DNA of 64,000 nucleotides from Bathymodiolus brooksi (lineage: Eukaryota; Mollusca; Bivalvia; Mytilida; Modiolidae): the NCBI GenBank assembly GCA_963680875.1, contig OY804575.1:35003103-35067102 (forward strand). Direction: 5' to 3'. Both the position numbers and the translations under genes were made by a program. Under the pieces are notes generated by a model. That model saw nothing but the letters and a program-made list of their open reading frames with translations, was not told the origin of the DNA and searched no databases. Shown piece after piece: positions 15,334 to 26,394 of this stretch. Numbering within the stretch: the stretch's first letter is position 1; every line of letters begins with the position of its first letter.

Positions 15334-16320
15334 TACAATACAATACAATACAATATTTTAATTCCAATTAGGGTCCATCAAGGGGCAATAACAAATATAC
15401 ATTCATAATTATATCAACAGTTACAACAATACAGAATGGAGATATATGTTTTTAAACAAGACAATTCTAACTATTTAAATGATATATGTTACAAAAAATA
15501 TATAAATAAATAAATAAATAGGCCGTGTTCGGCAGCACGACCCGAGGAGAGGCAATGAGTAATGTATAGTTGCAGTGTATCATATGGTTGAAGAATGGAC
15601 TACATGTATGCGATTACTTAGCTGGAGGAGACACCAGGGGACGATGCTTAAGAATTGTGTTTTGATTCTCCCCGTGTCTGATCCAGCAAAGCAAGCGGTT
15701 CAAGTAGTAAAACATCATGTGTTTGATGAAAGGACTGTGATTACTTAGCTGGAGGAGACACCAGGGGACGGTGCTTAAGAATCGCATTTCGATTCTCCCC
15801 GTGTCTGATCCAGGAAAGCAAGCAGTTCAAGTAATAAACTAAAATGGGAATAAATAGATGTATCGTTTATCTGCAACAGACACCAAGGGACAGTGCTTCA
15901 GGAAATGTATTGCACCTACTAAGATTAGCAATGAGCATTCCTCCTCGTGTCTAGTGCAGACAAACAATAATATATTTTAGACATTAATATGTAGATTTTG
16001 TTAATAAAATTGAAGCAGTGTTATTCAGTTATTTAAATTATCTGCAGTATTTATAAATAAAGTGACACAACTCTTTCAAAACTGATACATCTTCACAGGT
16101 CATTAACCAGTAAACATTTTCTCGAGGATTTAATTGTAGAAAATTGTTACACGATTGAGATATTGTTTTGAACAGCTGTTGTCGCTCCTCTCTAAATTTG
16201 CTGCAGCAAAGTAGAAAATGAATTTCATCTTCTACCTCACCCGAGTCGCACTGCTCACACAACCTTTGGTGTGGAGGGATACCCTGGTATCTACCAGTCT
16301 CAAGGTATATATATATACCT
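15334..16320 (-). pseudogene. 5'-truncated LINE: zinc-knuckle C-terminus plus long 3' UTR
   Basis: The frame at 16038-16358 contains LETGRYQGIPPHQRLCEQC followed by VEDEIHFLLCC and a short tail ending FIYKYC. This is the C-terminal cysteine/histidine region common to Jockey/CR1-like LINE polymerases. Downstream on the same strand is a 3' UTR with three related stem-loop repeats (about 15605-15960), and the insert ends in a TGTAT/TATTG simple repeat (15336-15358), the usual kind of LINE 3' end. The reverse transcriptase itself is missing. Confidence 0.8.
15605..15960 (-). repeat. Three stem-loop repeats in LINE 3' UTR
   Basis: GATTACTTAGCTGGAGGAGA occurs at about 15611 and 15737 (offset about 124), and a diverged third unit starts near 15866. 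In each, AGACACCAGGGGA pairs with a downstream TCCCCGTGTCT about 35 bases later, giving the same hairpin three times. Confidence 0.65.
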
Positions 16321-17135
16321 TGATTCATGTACCGTATGTAGATAGGACAAAAAGTCACAATATGTATACACCTAGATTCATGTACGGTATGTAGGTAGGA
16401 CAGAAAATCACTGTGTGATATATGTTATTTCTCAAGTACTCGCTATTCAAAACCTCCTCGTTACTTCAGGATGAAGAACAATAAAAGTTGTATTCTTATT
16501 TCTTTGTGTCAAACTGTAAAGACTGGTTTTTTGTGTTGGACTTTGTGTACATATTTATACCCTTTAACACTATAAAATAAAGTGTCTTCTAACTATCCAT
16601 TTGCCTTTCCTTTCAATATGTCATTCATTAATGTGATGAACGAAGTATTGAAAGTAAAAGCATATGTATAATAAAAAGAACCCGTATAAATTTTAATTGA
16701 TTGGAGTGACAATAAAGCCATATACATGTAAAAAATTTAATAATCAGGTGTGTTTTGACATCTGTTTGTTCTCATAGAAACTATAGATCAAAAATCAGAT
16801 TTTCAGTGTTTTATTCCATACATTTTTTTTTAAATAATTAAAATTAAGTATGAATATAATTTGAAAGCAAAAATGAGCATAAAATTGAATTGTGACTTTT
16901 TGTCCTATAGTTACTTGTAATACAAGGGACCAATCATTTTACAAAATTGTTCATTGTGACTTTTTGTCCTAGTGATAAGCTCCTATGCAAAATTTTATGT
17001 TGTGACTTTTTGTCCTGTGACTTTTTGTCCTATATGTTTTGTCAAAATGCAAAATTTAAACTGTGACTTTTTGTCCTGTGACTTTTCGCCCGTGACTTTT
17101 TGTCTGTGACTTTTTGTCCTGTGACTTTCTGTCCT

Positions 17136-17473
17136 ACATTCCAAACAAATATACATGGTATACCTACAAATTCTAATAATGTTAGCCTTTTACTATTTTT
17201 AACAGTACGTGCTAAGCAAGTAGAACCGACCGATGCTCTCTGTGTTGTAACGCGTCAGTACCCATGAATCATGTTATACCAGTTGGTACATGTAGCACGA
17301 ATAAAACATGAGAGAGAGCAGTATCGGTTAGGATTTCAATCAATAAGTAGGTCACCAATGTCAGATTCACCATTGAAGGATTTGTGAGAATAGTGCAAAA
17401 CAAATTAAAAAGGGTGTGCATAGAAAAGAAGTAAAAGTAAGTGATCAATATTATGGATATTAACGTGATTATG
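17136..17473. other. Spacer, no gene seen
   Basis: Unique-looking AT-rich sequence. No supported feature. Confidence 0.4.
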
Positions 17474-19453
17474 GAATAGTCAGCGAACGTGGATTAGTGA
17501 AAATTTATGTCATTGAAACGGATACAGCCACTTCCGGTCCGGTTTAAATTGATTTAGAAAATAAAAACCAGAGGCTCCCATGAGCCTGTAATCGCTCACC
17601 TGGATTAAAGCTGCTTTCAATAACAACGCAACTGCACTGTGGCGGCCTTCTTGGCGAGAGAGCGCAACTGCCGGACACCATTTTGGAAGAGGACCATCCA
17701 ATGACTATTCCATCAAAGTTTGGTTTTAATTGAGCTACTGGTTCCAGACAAGATGGTTTTTATGTGAATTTCCCATAGGGTCCTATGTTAAACTAAGTAC
17801 AGCTGTGCAGCCATCTTGGTCAGAGGGCGGGACCACCAGACACAAATTTGGTTCAGCGGTTTCAGAGGAGAAGATTTAAATGTGATCTTTTATCAAAATA
17901 TGCCTAATTTGAATAATCGGTATAAATCGGCTGAAAAAAAAATTAAAAAAAAACGCCCCGAACATATGTTAAACTGCTCCTTGCCATGTAGCTGCAGTTC
18001 AAATTTGAGCTCATTTTGACTTATACTAAAGCAGCAATGGACAATTGAAGAAATTTCGATTTTTAGTAACAGCAGCCATCTTGAATGGAGGGCGGGGCTG
18101 TCGGACACAATTTTGAAAGGGAACCACCCAGGGACCATCCCTGCCAGGTTTGGTTTAATTTGGTTCAGCGGTTTCAGAGGAGAAGATTTAAATGCGATCT
18201 TTTATCAAAATATGCCTAATTTGCATAATCGGTATATATCGGCTGAAAGAAACCCGGAATATATGCTAAACTATTTCTTTCCATGTAGCTGCAGTTAAAA
18301 TTTGAGCTCATTTTGACTTACACTAAAGCAGCAATGGACAATTAAAATTTCATCCCCCCTTTTTTTCTATTTTGAGCTTGGTGGCCATCTTGGTTGGAAG
18401 TCGGGATCACCGGACACAATTTTGGAAGGGGGCCATCCAAGAATCATTTCAGCAAAGTTTGGTTGAGATTGGCTCAGTAGTTTCAGAGGAGAAGATTTTT
18501 TTTAAATTTCATCCCCCCTTTTTTCTAATTTGCATAATCGGTCAAAATCGGCAAAATTTCAAAGTTCATAAAAAATCCCGTAATACATGTTAAAAAGCTC
18601 ATCATTATGCTTATACAGTTCAAATTTGGGCACATTCTGCTTAAAATAGAGCAGTTTTGGCCATTTGAAGAAATTTCGATTTTTAGTAAGTGGCCATCTT
18701 GAATGGAGGGCGGGGCTGTTGGACACAATTTTGAAAGGGACCCACCCAGGGACCATCCCTGCCAGGTTTGGTTTAATTTGGTTCAGCGGTTTCAGAGGAG
18801 AAGATTTAAATGTGATCTTTTATCAAAATATGCCTAATTTGCATAATCGGTATATATCGGCTGAAAGAAAAATTTCACAGAAAAACCCGGAATATATGTT
18901 AAACTACTCCTTGCCATGTACCTGCAGTTAAAATTTCAGCTCATTTTGACTTACACTAAGCAGCAATGGACAATTAAAATTTCATCCCCCCTTTTTCTAT
19001 TTTGAGCTTGGCGGCCATCTTGGTTGGAAGTCGGGATCACCGGACACAATTTTGAAAGGGGGCCATCCAAGGACCATTCCACCAAAGTTTGGTTGCAATT
19101 GGTCCAGTGGTTTCTGAGGAGAAGATTAAAATGTGTAATGTTGACGGACGGACGACGGACGAAAAGTGATGACAATAGCTCACATGGCCTAAAGGCCAGG
19201 TGAGCTAAAAAGGTGCTTTGAAAATCAAATGTCAGTAATTTGGAGTTGAAAATATTTTTATAATCTGCATTGGAACAATTATCTGTATTTTAAAGGCTTA
19301 CTTTACATTTGAGAGGAGATAATCATGTGGCATTGTTACACATGGCCGGTCTAGAGAATTCCAAATGCATATGAAAAATCCAGCGCAAACCGGAAATGGC
19401 GGTATCCATTTCAATGACTGAAATGTTCACTAAGCCACGTTCGCTGACTATTC
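17474..19453. mobile_element. TIR element hosting a nested modular repeat
   Basis: GAATAGTCAGCGAACGTGG at 17474 continues through about 75 bp that is mirrored at 19380-19453 (ending CCACGTTCGCTGACTATTC), with moderate divergence. The whole interior is filled by the modular repeat at 17567-19208. No coding sequence of its own and no clear target duplication. Confidence 0.65.
17567..19208 (+). mobile_element. Modular repeat family M, copy 1 (Helitron-like ends)
   Basis: Starts ACCAGAGGCTCCCATGAGCC (a small hairpin) then CGCTCACCTGG, and ends with hairpin TGGCCTAAAGGCCA followed by GGTGAGCTAA. The interior is five related modules of about 270-310 bp, each with GCCATCTTG, CGGACACAATTTTG, CCATCC..., AAGTTTGGTT and TTTCAGAGGAGAAGATT, ending in a GACGGACGACGGACG run. 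Other copies are at 43546-44228, 40860-41180 (3' part) and 50411-55850 (5' part). A hairpin followed by a CTRR-type 3' end resembles Helitrons, but the following base is A, not the expected T, so the class is uncertain. The short open frames in it are not genes. Confidence 0.7.
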
Positions 19454-21600
19454 TTGTCCAATTCGTCTGAGGGGGGCCCGGTAGGTATATTTAAATGTGG
19501 CAGTCGAAAAGAGAAATATCTCGGGAGTGTAACGATATAATTGGGTCAGAGAACGGATCACAAATAAGCGAAAAATATTGAGGCGAAGCGGGGAAGGGGA
19601 AAAGGGCAGATGTTTACCTTGAAGTAAGGAAGAGGAGGGGGCATATATTTTTTGAATGAAACAAGTGCCTGTGATTTACGTGCAGGTTTAATATATTTGA
19701 TGCAACAGTATGACTTGTGCATGTCGTCATTTTGTATTATACAACAGCTGAATAACTGCAGTAGAACTATATTCATTAACTTTAATGTACATAAATTAAA
19801 ATACTATTATATTGCATTGTGTTTACGACTTATTAAAAAAAACCAACATCTGAGATTATTATACCTCACATAATAAAGAATCAATTCTATTGGTTAAAAG
19901 ATAATCACATCATATACCCAGAAATTATAGGTGATTTTCTCATTTGCATATTCAAAATGGCGGCTCAAAGAGAATTTGGATTTTAACATATAGTTGAACG
20001 GGAAACTTTCTGTTAGCTTGGGCCGGACAATTTTCCGGGATAAAAAATCAAACTATGCACCGGTTTGAACAAGATCTCAAAATATTACAGCTGTACAATG
20101 AAAACTCAAGGTTCCCACCCAGTTTCAAATTTTGAAGCGTAAGCACCATTCAAAAGAATTGAGAAGAAGTGAAAAAATGCATCCTGCACGGTTTTCAAGA
20201 CCTAAAAGCACTTTTCTTACAATCCCCATTCTAGTTGCCGGGACAAATTCGGTCAGTTCCGGTAACATTGTTGAGGAATCTTTCTTCGATAAATATTTTG
20301 CTGAAAAATTAAAGGTTCCCATGATAATTTAAAAGAGGGCTTCACAAGTTTTTTTTACCTTTCTAGTAGAGATTCAATAGAAGTTCACGCAAAAAAAATC
20401 TACATTTCGTAAAACTGCTTCTGCTAGACATAGCATTATTTGAGTAAGCACCGCATTCCATTGTAATTGTAAATAAACAATTAAAAAAAGGCTCCACAAG
20501 GGTATTTTTTATTTCGACAAAACAACAGAAGAAGTAACTATAATTTAATAATACTGCTGATATATAAAGTTAAATTTTGTTAACAATATATATACTAAAC
20601 GATTTCAATGACATACTAATACTTATGTGGGGCAGAAATTGAACAAAAATGCACATTATATTTTTTATTTACATATTTTTATTTCGTGGAAAAAGGTGGG
20701 GCAGTGCATTAAATATATTTTCGATCTTTTACACACCTCATCGATATCGGATTCCTAATAAACATATGATGACAATTAATTTTGATACGATCACAAATAA
20801 TTATGAAGTTATTTATGTGATCAAAACTGTGATGAAATAATATGGTACTGCTTTGACAACTATTTTACCTATTTTGTTCCTGTATATAAATACTATTATA
20901 GTGACAGCCGGAACCTTTGAACCGTAATGAGAGCGGGAGGTTTGGCGCCTTAAAATCTGATTCAACCCACCATTTCTTTAGAAATGCCTGTACCAAGTCA
21001 GGGTCATTACGGTTTTCACAGTTTTCCGGTTGTTGACTGATTTTGTCTGTTTATATAATTATGAGTTTTGACTTTCCCTTTGTAAGATTGTTCGGAGTTC
21101 GGTAATTTTGTTATTACCCTTATTTAAAAAAAATAGATATGATTTTTCATCAGCGTCTTCCAAATATGGTTCAACGTTTATTTGCTGACGTCATAAATGA
21201 CGCGATTTGGTTTATGAATATTCATGAGCAAAATCACCCATGATTTCTGGCTATAGTGACATAAAATAATCTGGATATTTTTGTTTCTAATCGCCGCCAA
21301 CGGTGAATAACCTCAAGAATTACACACGTCCACTGAATAACCCTATTATTCAACGGTGAATAACCCTCGAAAATTACAATGTCCAATAACCCTAATGAAA
21401 TAATACTTTAACAATTCAGATATTGATTTTACGAATCTACAGAAAACTAATATAAATTAAATGTGGTTTTATCTCCCTTTTTAAATGAAAGATAAAACGA
21501 ACATCCAGTTTTTGAGATTAATATTAATTAGACTGTCTTTTTCTAATAAGTTAAAATTATAATGTGCCATTGTCCCATATCCACATCCTTCATTCTTATT
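19454..21600. repeat. Old, diverged repeat-derived DNA, no gene
   Basis: About 19895-19960 and 21210-21270 are weakly inverted to each other (shared AAATCACC..ATTTCTGG core), perhaps the worn ends of one element. The part at about 20980-21110 (CTGTACCAAGTCAGG..., TTTTCCGGTTGTTG) matches a repeat I associate with bivalve genomes. Frames at 20125-20332 show no motif. Confidence 0.35.
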
Positions 21601-21610
21601 CTGTATCTAA

Positions 21611-21955
21611 ACAGCGACGGTGGTGTAATGGTTAACGTGTTCGCCTTCGGTGTGGTAGATCGTGGGTTCGAGCACCGGTCGGGTCAAACCAAAGACTACA
21701 ACATTGGTACTTGTTGCTTCTCCGATAAGCACGCAACACAAAGGAGTAAAAGCAAAGACGGGTTGCTTGGAATCAGAATAATGTATCCGAGTGGAGCGAC
21801 GTGTCTATCCGCGGACTGTTGTTTCGGTGAGTTGGCACTTTTAAAATGGTCTAGCACAAAGCATCATTATCTCATCAAAATTTAACTTCTTCTCGCCATG
21901 ATATAGTTGAACAATTGATCATTTGGCGTTAAACAACAATCGCCCACTCACTATT
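21611..21955 (+). mobile_element. tRNA-derived SINE, family B (copy 1, full length)
   Basis: The tRNA-like head has an A box TGGTGTAATGG (21621-21631) and a B box GGTTCGAGCAC (about 21665-21675), followed by GGTCAAACCAAAGACTA, GTATCCGAGTGG and CGCGGACTGTTG. The 3' tail CCATGATATAGTTGAACAAT...GGCGTTAAACAACAATC ends in CACTCACT. It is the best-preserved copy of a family also present at 24657, 25094, 32540 and 34535. Confidence 0.85.
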
Positions 21956-23109
21956 TTGTATCTACAACATCCTCACGTGCCAGAGTTATAATGTCGACTA
22001 GTGCTGACAAGCAAGCAACTTACAAGTTTTTCTCACATAGTTCCTAATTCATTTATTTATATTTTCATATTCACCAGTTTGCTTTTGAAATCTTAAATAA
22101 GGAACTCCATATTCATATCGACCAAATCGGACTGGTTTGAATTGAGCGTCTTTAAAATCAGATCAGGCTATACAAGTTACAATGGTCGTTATCTATATAA
22201 TTGTCGTTACTAATATACAATAAAATAGTAACATGGTAAAATATAAAATATAAAATATAATAGTAACATGGTAAAACGTATGCTTATTTTAGAAATACAT
22301 GAAATCGTTTCTAGAGCAAAAGAAAAACGGTATTTATTCATGTATGTATGTCAAATCGATCACGGTAAAAAAATTGTAATAAAGTGGTTGCTAGTTGGCA
22401 AAGTTGAATAGTATTCTTTTTTAATATTCACCTGGAATGTTATATATACAGTTATAACTCTGTAGACAAATACAGATAACAGAAGTCTTCACACGGACAC
22501 TCGTAGTTACGAATATTTACCTATTGTTAGTAAATACACAAATATAGATTTTTTTCTTCCAGGTATTTAATCTTACATACGTTATAAAACAGTGCCATAC
22601 TTAATTTAAAAGTATTGAGAGGTATGATCGACAATGTATTTAGAATACAAACCCTTGTCCACTGTTCAATACACAATTTGTATGTAATCTTTTTTTTTCA
22701 AAGCCATTCAATACATTTCTGTAATTCGTAATGTACATTTGTATTCTTATGCATATTACTTACATAGTTATATGAGATAAACATTGATGAAACAAACAAA
22801 CAATATATGGACCAAATATTTATTTGCACTGTCAGCACAGGGCAAATCATAGTTAATCATTTCATTTCAGATATAATGGACATAATTTAAAGCTATTTTC
22901 CAGTTTTTAACGGCCTCAAGAAGAAGTGACGACATGGACCAGTAATTATCACAATTTGATAACATTAGTAAGAAAGGATACTGATGTAAATGAAATGTCC
23001 AACTTTGCTCTTAGACACAATGGAACAGCGCTTTTTTTTTTACCTTTTTTTTTACATTTCATGGTGACAGTAGAATCTTTAATTATAAACATAACTCTTA
23101 CCCTAAGAT
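21956..23109. other. AT-rich spacer, no gene
   Basis: Low-complexity A/T sequence; short TAAAATA repeats at about 22210-22265. Nothing else supported. Confidence 0.4.
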
Positions 23110-24590
23110 GAGTGTGAATCGGAACCGAGTCTGCGGTTGAGCAATACTCTTTATGAGTGTGAAGCGGAACCTAGTCTGCGGTTGAGCAATACTCTTTATG
23201 AGTGTGAATCGGAACCTAGTCTGCGGTTGAGCAATACTCTTTATGAGTGTGCATTGGAACCTAGTCTGCGGTTGAGCAATACTCTTTATGAGTGTGAATC
23301 GGAACCTAGTCTACGGTTGAGCAATACTCTTTATGAGTGTGAATCGGAACCTAGTCTGCGGTTGAGCAATACTCTTTATGAGTGTGAATCGGAACCTAGT
23401 CTGCCGTTGAGCAATACTCTTGATGAGTGTGAATCAGAACCTAGTCTGCGGTTGAGCAATACTCTTTATGAGTGTGAATCGGAACCTAGTCTGCAGTTGA
23501 GCAATATTCTTGATGAGTGTGAATCGGAACCTAGTCTGCCGTTGAGCAATACTCTTGATGAGTGTGAATCAGAACCTAGTCTGCGGTTGAGCAATACTCT
23601 TGATGAGTGTGAATCAGAACCTAGTCTGTGGTTGAGCAATACTCTTTATGAGTGTGAATCGGAACCTAGTCTGCGGTTGAGCAATACTCTTTATGAGTGT
23701 GAATTGGAACCTAGTCTGCGGTTGAGCAATACTCTTTATGAGTGTGAATCGGAACCTAGTCTACGGTTGAGCAATACTCTTTATGAGTGTGAATCGGAAC
23801 CTAGTCTGCGGTTGAGCAATACTCTTTATGAGTGTGAATCGGAACCTAGTCTGCGGTTGAGCAATACTCTTTATGAGTGTGAATCAGAACCTAGTCTGCG
23901 GTTGAGCAATACTCTTTATGAGTGTGAATCGGAAGTCTGCGGTTGAGCAATACTCTTTATGAGTGTGAATCGGAAGTCTGCGGTTGAGCAATACTCTTTA
24001 TGCGTGTGAATCGGAACCTAGTCTGCGGTTGAGCAATACTCTTTATGAGTGTGAATCGGAACCTAGTCTGCGGTTGAGCAATACTCTTTATGAGTGTGAA
24101 TCGGAACCTAGTCTACGGTTGAGCAATACTCTTTATGAGTGTGAATCGGAAGTCTGCGGTTGAGCAATACTCTTTATGAGTGTGAATCGGAACCTAGTCT
24201 GCGGTTGAGCAATACTCTTTATGAGTGTGGATCAGACCCTAGTCTGCGGTTGAGCAATACTCGTTATGAGTGTGAATCGGAACCTAGTCTGCGGTTGAGC
24301 AATATTCTTGATGAGTGTGAATCGGAACCTAGTCTGCCGTTGAGCAATACTCTTGATAAGTGTGAATCAGAACCTAGTCTGCGGTTGAGCAATACTCTTG
24401 ATGAGTGTGAATCAGAACCTAGTCTGTGGTTGAGCAATACTCTTTATGAGTGTGAATCGGAACCTAGTCTGCGGTTGAGCAATACTCGTTATGAGTGTGA
24501 ATCAGAACCTAGTCTGCGGTTGAGCAATACTCTTTATGAGTGTGAATCAGAACCTAGTCTGCGGTTGAGCAATACTCTTTCTTTCTGTAG
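23110..24590. repeat. 45-bp minisatellite (about 33 units, some 41 bp)
   Basis: Unit of 45 bp centred on GGTTGAGCAATACTCTTTAT and GAGTGTGAATCGGAACCTAG. Because 45 is a multiple of three, the array reads open (SNTLYECESEPSLRL repeated), giving frames of 269 and 144 codons at 23137-23946 and 24160-24594. Three units (about 23925-24160) lack 4 bp and shift the frame, variants include many amino-acid changes, and no start, signal or flanking exon fits, so I treat it as non-coding. A block containing ATTCTTGATGAG and CTGTGGTTG variants occurs twice about 800 bp apart (23493 and 24285), showing segmental duplication inside the array. Confidence 0.92.
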
Positions 24591-24656
24591 ATAAACGCTA
24601 CATTTGAACATCTTTATCGTTTTTCTGATGTATAACATGTTATTTCCCATGTATTG

Positions 24657-25008
24657 AGTTGAGTGAGTGAGTGATTGTTGTTTAACACAAACTCAGCAAT
24701 TTTTCAGCTATATTATGGCGAGAACATGTTAATTTTCAACGAGATCCGCTTTGTACTAGACAAATACGCTTAAATCGATGTGTATAGGGCTAGCTCACTG
24801 AAACAACAGTCCATGGATAGAAATGTCGCCCCACTCGGACACATTATCCTCAGCCAACCAGTACTTGCTCTTCCTCCTTAATGATGCATGCATAAAGCAA
24901 CAAATACCAATTTTATAGTCTTTGGCTTTACCCGATCGAGGGTCGAGGCCACGATCTACCGCACTCGAGGCATGCACGCCAACTATTACACCACCGATGC
25001 GGTTCCCA
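24657..25008 (-). mobile_element. tRNA-derived SINE, family B (copy 2)
   Basis: Reverse orientation: head GGTGGTGTAATAGTTGGCG and TAGATCGTGGCCTCGACC near 24935-25000, tail starting with GTTTAACA...GCTATATTATGGCGAG near 24680. Full length but diverged from copy 1. Confidence 0.8.
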
Positions 25009-25093
25009 TGTCTTGATGTTTTCTTAGGCATATAATGGTTTATATATTATTTATCATGTTTTGAGTGAGTGAGTGAGTGAGTGATTGTTGTTT

Positions 25094-25387
25094 AATTTGG
25101 TCACACCAAAGGCTATGCAATTGGCATTTGTTGCTTCTCCGCTAAGCACGCATCATTAAGGAGAAAGAGCAAAGACTGGTTGGCTCGCAATCAGGATAAT
25201 GTGTCCGAGTGGGGTGACATGTCTATCCGCGGACTGTTGTTTCAGTGAGCTAGCACTATAAAATTCCAACTCAGTGTGTTGGTCTAGTACAAAGTGGACA
25301 CCATCATCTCATTGACAATTGACTTGTTCTCGCCATGATATAGCTGAACAATGGCTGAGTTGGCGTTGAATAACAATCACTCACACA
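25094..25387 (+). mobile_element. SINE family B (copy 3, head missing)
   Basis: Starts within the body (GGTCACACCAAAGGCTATGC) and runs to the tail CCATGATATAGCTGAACAAT...GGCGTTGAATAACAATCAC. The tRNA head is absent, and a palindromic MITE lies directly after it. Confidence 0.75.
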
Positions 25388-25392
25388 CTCTC

Positions 25393-25579
25393 CAGGGGCG
25401 GATCCAGGATTTCAAATTGGGGGGGGGGTGCACTTAAAAAAAATTGCCCCGAGCGGAGGGAGGCGCGAAAAATTTTGGGGTATTTCGTGTGAAAAATCAC
25501 GATTTTACGCCAAAAAATCATATTTTTCCCAATTTTAGGGGGGGGGGGGGGGGGCGGCGCCCCACTGGATCCGCCCCTG
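25393..25579. mobile_element. Palindromic MITE 1 (CAGGGGCGGATCC ends), 5-bp flank repeat
   Basis: 187 bp, ends CAGGGGCGGATCCAGG and its complement, with a G-run interior. Flanked by CTCTC at 25388-25392 and 25580-25584. CAGGGGCGGATCC is a terminal sequence I know from hAT-type MITEs across animals; the 5-bp flank is shorter than the classical 8 bp. Confidence 0.8.
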
Positions 25580-25605
25580 CTCTCATGTGTTGATGTTTTC
25601 TGGTG

Positions 25606-25780
25606 CAGGGGCGGATCCAGGGGGGGGGGCGCCCCCCCTAAGATTTGAAAAAATATGATTTTTTGGCGTAAAATCGTGATTTTTCACACGAAATACCCCA
25701 AAAATTTTCGCGCCTCCCTCCGCTCGGCGCAATTTTTTTAAGTGCGCCCCCCCTAACTTGAAATCTTGCATCCGCCCCTG
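25606..25780. mobile_element. Palindromic MITE 2, inverted relative to MITE 1
   Basis: 175 bp, the same family as the neighbour but in the opposite orientation. Ends CAGGGGCGGATCCAGG and GCATCCGCCCCTG, flanked by TGGTG at 25601-25605 and 25781-25785. The two MITEs are only 26 bp apart. Confidence 0.8.
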
Positions 25781-25785
25781 TGGTG

Positions 25786-26390
25786 TATAGAATGTTATTA
25801 CCAGTACATAATAATTATAACAAATATGCATATGGAACAGAGCATGCACATTAATGTATGTATACCAGTAAAAATTACACATGTAAAAGAGAACAGAAAA
25901 AAGGAAAATAAATGTTTAAAAAATGTTTGTGGACACGACGATCAAGTTGACTATATATACATGTATGTATAATTTATGCAATGAGGAATCGCTTAGACAT
26001 TCTAATAAACTTGTAATCTTCTTTAAAAATTAAACAGTTATCTTTATAAGTTAAATTTTTGATTCTCTATATTTATTGCTGCATGTTTGAATCAACTTAA
26101 GGTTCAACTGACTTTAGATATAAAACACCACTCCATGCGAAATATATCATGATTACAACATAAGTCAACATAAAAAGCAGTCCAATGCACTCGGTAACCA
26201 GGAATAAAGATACGCTTGTGTCTTATAAAGATTCTGAAGACAATAGACACGAGACGAAAAATGTAATCCTACAGAAAACCCGCACTGGCTGATTTGAATA
26301 TATTATTTTTATATTAATCTATTGTAATGGTTTCGTTTTTAACAATATAAATGGACTACATGTATATATTTTTTGTAAGCATCTCCTGGG
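25786..26390. other. AT-rich spacer, no gene
   Basis: No supported feature. Confidence 0.4.
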
Positions 26391-26394
26391 AACA

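Larger units (their letters stand above)
13278..17135. mobile_element. Composite region bounded by inverted GGACAAAAAGTCACA repeats
   Basis: Several copies of GGACAAAAAGTCACA lie at 13278-13402 and again in the same direction at about 16333-16410. The inverse TGTGACTTTTTGTCC recurs at about 16891-17135. This looks like an element whose ends are arrays of a 15-bp motif (outermost forms GGACAGAAAGTCACA and its exact complement), with other elements nested inside (13416-15329 and 15334-16320). No clean target duplication is visible at the outer ends, so the limits are tentative. Confidence 0.6.

Noticed and set aside
21611..21690. A tRNA gene
   Set aside because: A and B boxes are present, but the acceptor stem does not close and the sequence continues into a SINE body.
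23110..24590. CRISPR-like array
   Set aside because: Units are contiguous with no unique spacers, and the genome is eukaryotic.
23137..24594. 269- and 144-codon frames SNTLYECESEPSLRL
   Set aside because: 45-bp minisatellite; frame broken by 41-bp units; unit variation includes many amino-acid changes with no silent-site excess.
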